From an uncultured Lachnospiraceae bacterium (lineage in GTDB: Bacteria > Bacillota > Clostridia > Lachnospirales > Lachnospiraceae), in NCBI GenBank assembly GCA_947176965.1, contig CAMWSU010000015.1, positions 1 to 43,688 of the forward strand: a DNA stretch of 43,688 nucleotides, read 5' to 3'. A program made the position numbers and the translations under genes. The notes beneath the pieces were generated by a model. The model did not search any database. It was not told the origin of the DNA and saw nothing but the letters and a program-made list of their open reading frames with translations. Below, piece after piece: positions 43,014-43,688 of the stretch (the first letter of the stretch is position 1; each line of letters starts with the position of its first letter).

Positions 43014-43688
43014 ATGAATGAGCATTTAAATTTTCTTTATAATTGGTTTTCAGAAGCTGATAGTCACCCTCAGTTTCCTAATCAACAATTTTCTCTGTTA
43101 ACCGTTATTAATGTAAAGCAAGAACTGAATCAATTAAGCCAAGATATAAGCCAGACTGACCCCTTTTACAGCAAAGAATTTATGCGTCTAAAAGACCGTT
43201 TATTTAATTCATTCGGTGTAAATCCTGCTATTCATGGGATGACATTTGGTTATATTACTTCCTTATATGAAAAACAAAAACAGCCTTTCAATGATATATG
43301 GGATTATATTCACCCCAAAATCCAAAAGGTTTCCAAAGGACAATATCTCTCTGGATTTTATGCTGACGCTGCCGAAAATGCTTTTAAAGAAATCAACGCA
43401 CGGACAAAACGCATATATGCAAATGCGTGTCCAAATACTCCTATTCCAGATGGTGCCGCTGCTATGACAAAAGTATATTCTTCAAACAATCCTATTGTAG
43501 AATTTTGTGATAGACACACCGAGAGTGGACAAAATACCCAATTAGGTTTTATGAAAATGGCAGAAGGTGCCATGATTGCTTTAAGAAATCCTGTTGCACA
43601 TGAAAATCTAAACATGTCCCAAGATGATGCAATGCGTCAGCTCATGTTTGCAAGTATGATAATGTATAAGATTGACGAAGGTGTTATT
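43014..43688 (+). CDS. TIGR02391 (Ymh-like) HEPN-motif protein, 3' end cut by window
   Basis: 225 codons to the window end, no stop. The family pattern is clear: IWDYIHPKIQKVSKGQYLSG, FYADAAENAFKEINARTKRI, DGAAAMTKVYSSNNPIVEF, then QLGFMKMAEGAMIALRNPVA with the HEPN R-x4-H at R191-H196 (RNPVAHENL). TIGR02391 members occur in defence and mobile regions. The start is uncertain: the ATG at 43014 is the first in frame, but the visible GGAAAGG at 42974-42980 is 33 nt away. It probably belongs with the XRE and HEPN genes upstream. Confidence 0.83.
   Translation, partial: MNEHLNFLYNWFSEADSHPQFPNQQFSLLTVINVKQELNQLSQDISQTDPFYSKEFMRLKDRLFNSFGVNPAIHGMTFGYITSLYEKQKQPFNDIWDYIHPKIQKVSKGQYLSGFYADAAENAFKEINARTKRIYANACPNTPIPDGAAAMTKVYSSNNPIVEFCDRHTESGQNTQLGFMKMAEGAMIALRNPVAHENLNMSQDDAMRQLMFASMIMYKIDEGVI

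Noticed and set aside
43358-43615. Minus-strand 85-codon frame
   Set aside because: Antisense of the TIGR02391 gene.
1-43688. CRISPR array, tRNA or rRNA genes
   Set aside because: No regularly spaced repeats, and no cloverleaf or rRNA sequence was seen in the intergenic regions on either strand.

Overview
The window looks like a chromosomal segment of a spore-forming, gut-type Clostridia member, most likely Lachnospiraceae. This placement is inferred from gene families (CD3324-type protein, TIGR04076, M3B oligoendopeptidase, SpoIID/LysM protein, GH78 and GH59 enzymes), AGGAGG-type ribosome binding sites and many small GNAT, HAD and XRE genes. No rRNA or tRNA was seen.

1-30 kb is ordinary accessory chromosome of medium GC. 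It opens with a GH59 galactocerebrosidase-like gene cut by the window edge. Next come an XRE-methyltransferase fusion, a HAD protein, a NUDIX hydrolase, a beta-carbonic anhydrase and a large GH78 rhamnosidase. A run of minus-strand single-function genes follows (phosphotransferase, GNATs, HAD, serine hydrolase, TrmH-type methyltransferase, CHAP hydrolase and others). A SpoIID/LysM protein and a REC-HD-GYP-GGDEF signalling protein lie on the plus strand. Between the GH78 gene and the phosphotransferase gene are two relics: an internally deleted copy of the HAD gene at 10.2-10.9 kb, and a short group II intron reverse-transcriptase fragment.

29.4-43.7 kb is more AT-rich and behaves like a defence and RNA-repair island. 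It contains a polynucleotide-kinase-like/Thg1-like pair and a GIY-YIG/DUF2075 ATPase plus MazG-like pair. The GIY-YIG part of that ATPase is readable only in a shifted frame. A tight three-gene operon follows: an SPPY DNA methyltransferase, a Ser/Thr-kinase-P-loop-ATPase fusion, and a protein with two Rossmann-like halves resembling CARF domains. The downstream end holds two HEPN-motif proteins around a frameshifted XRE regulator. Relics are interspersed: YhcG/DUF1016 nuclease, R-M subunit M, TnpV, a relaxase tail and an IS110 transposase.

The three-gene operon at 33.5-38.1 kb is the best candidate for an undescribed system. A plausible reading is methyltransferase for self-marking, kinase-ATPase for sensing or signalling, and the Rossmann protein as ligand sensor or effector partner. 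Its individual domains are supported by motifs. The joint function is inference.
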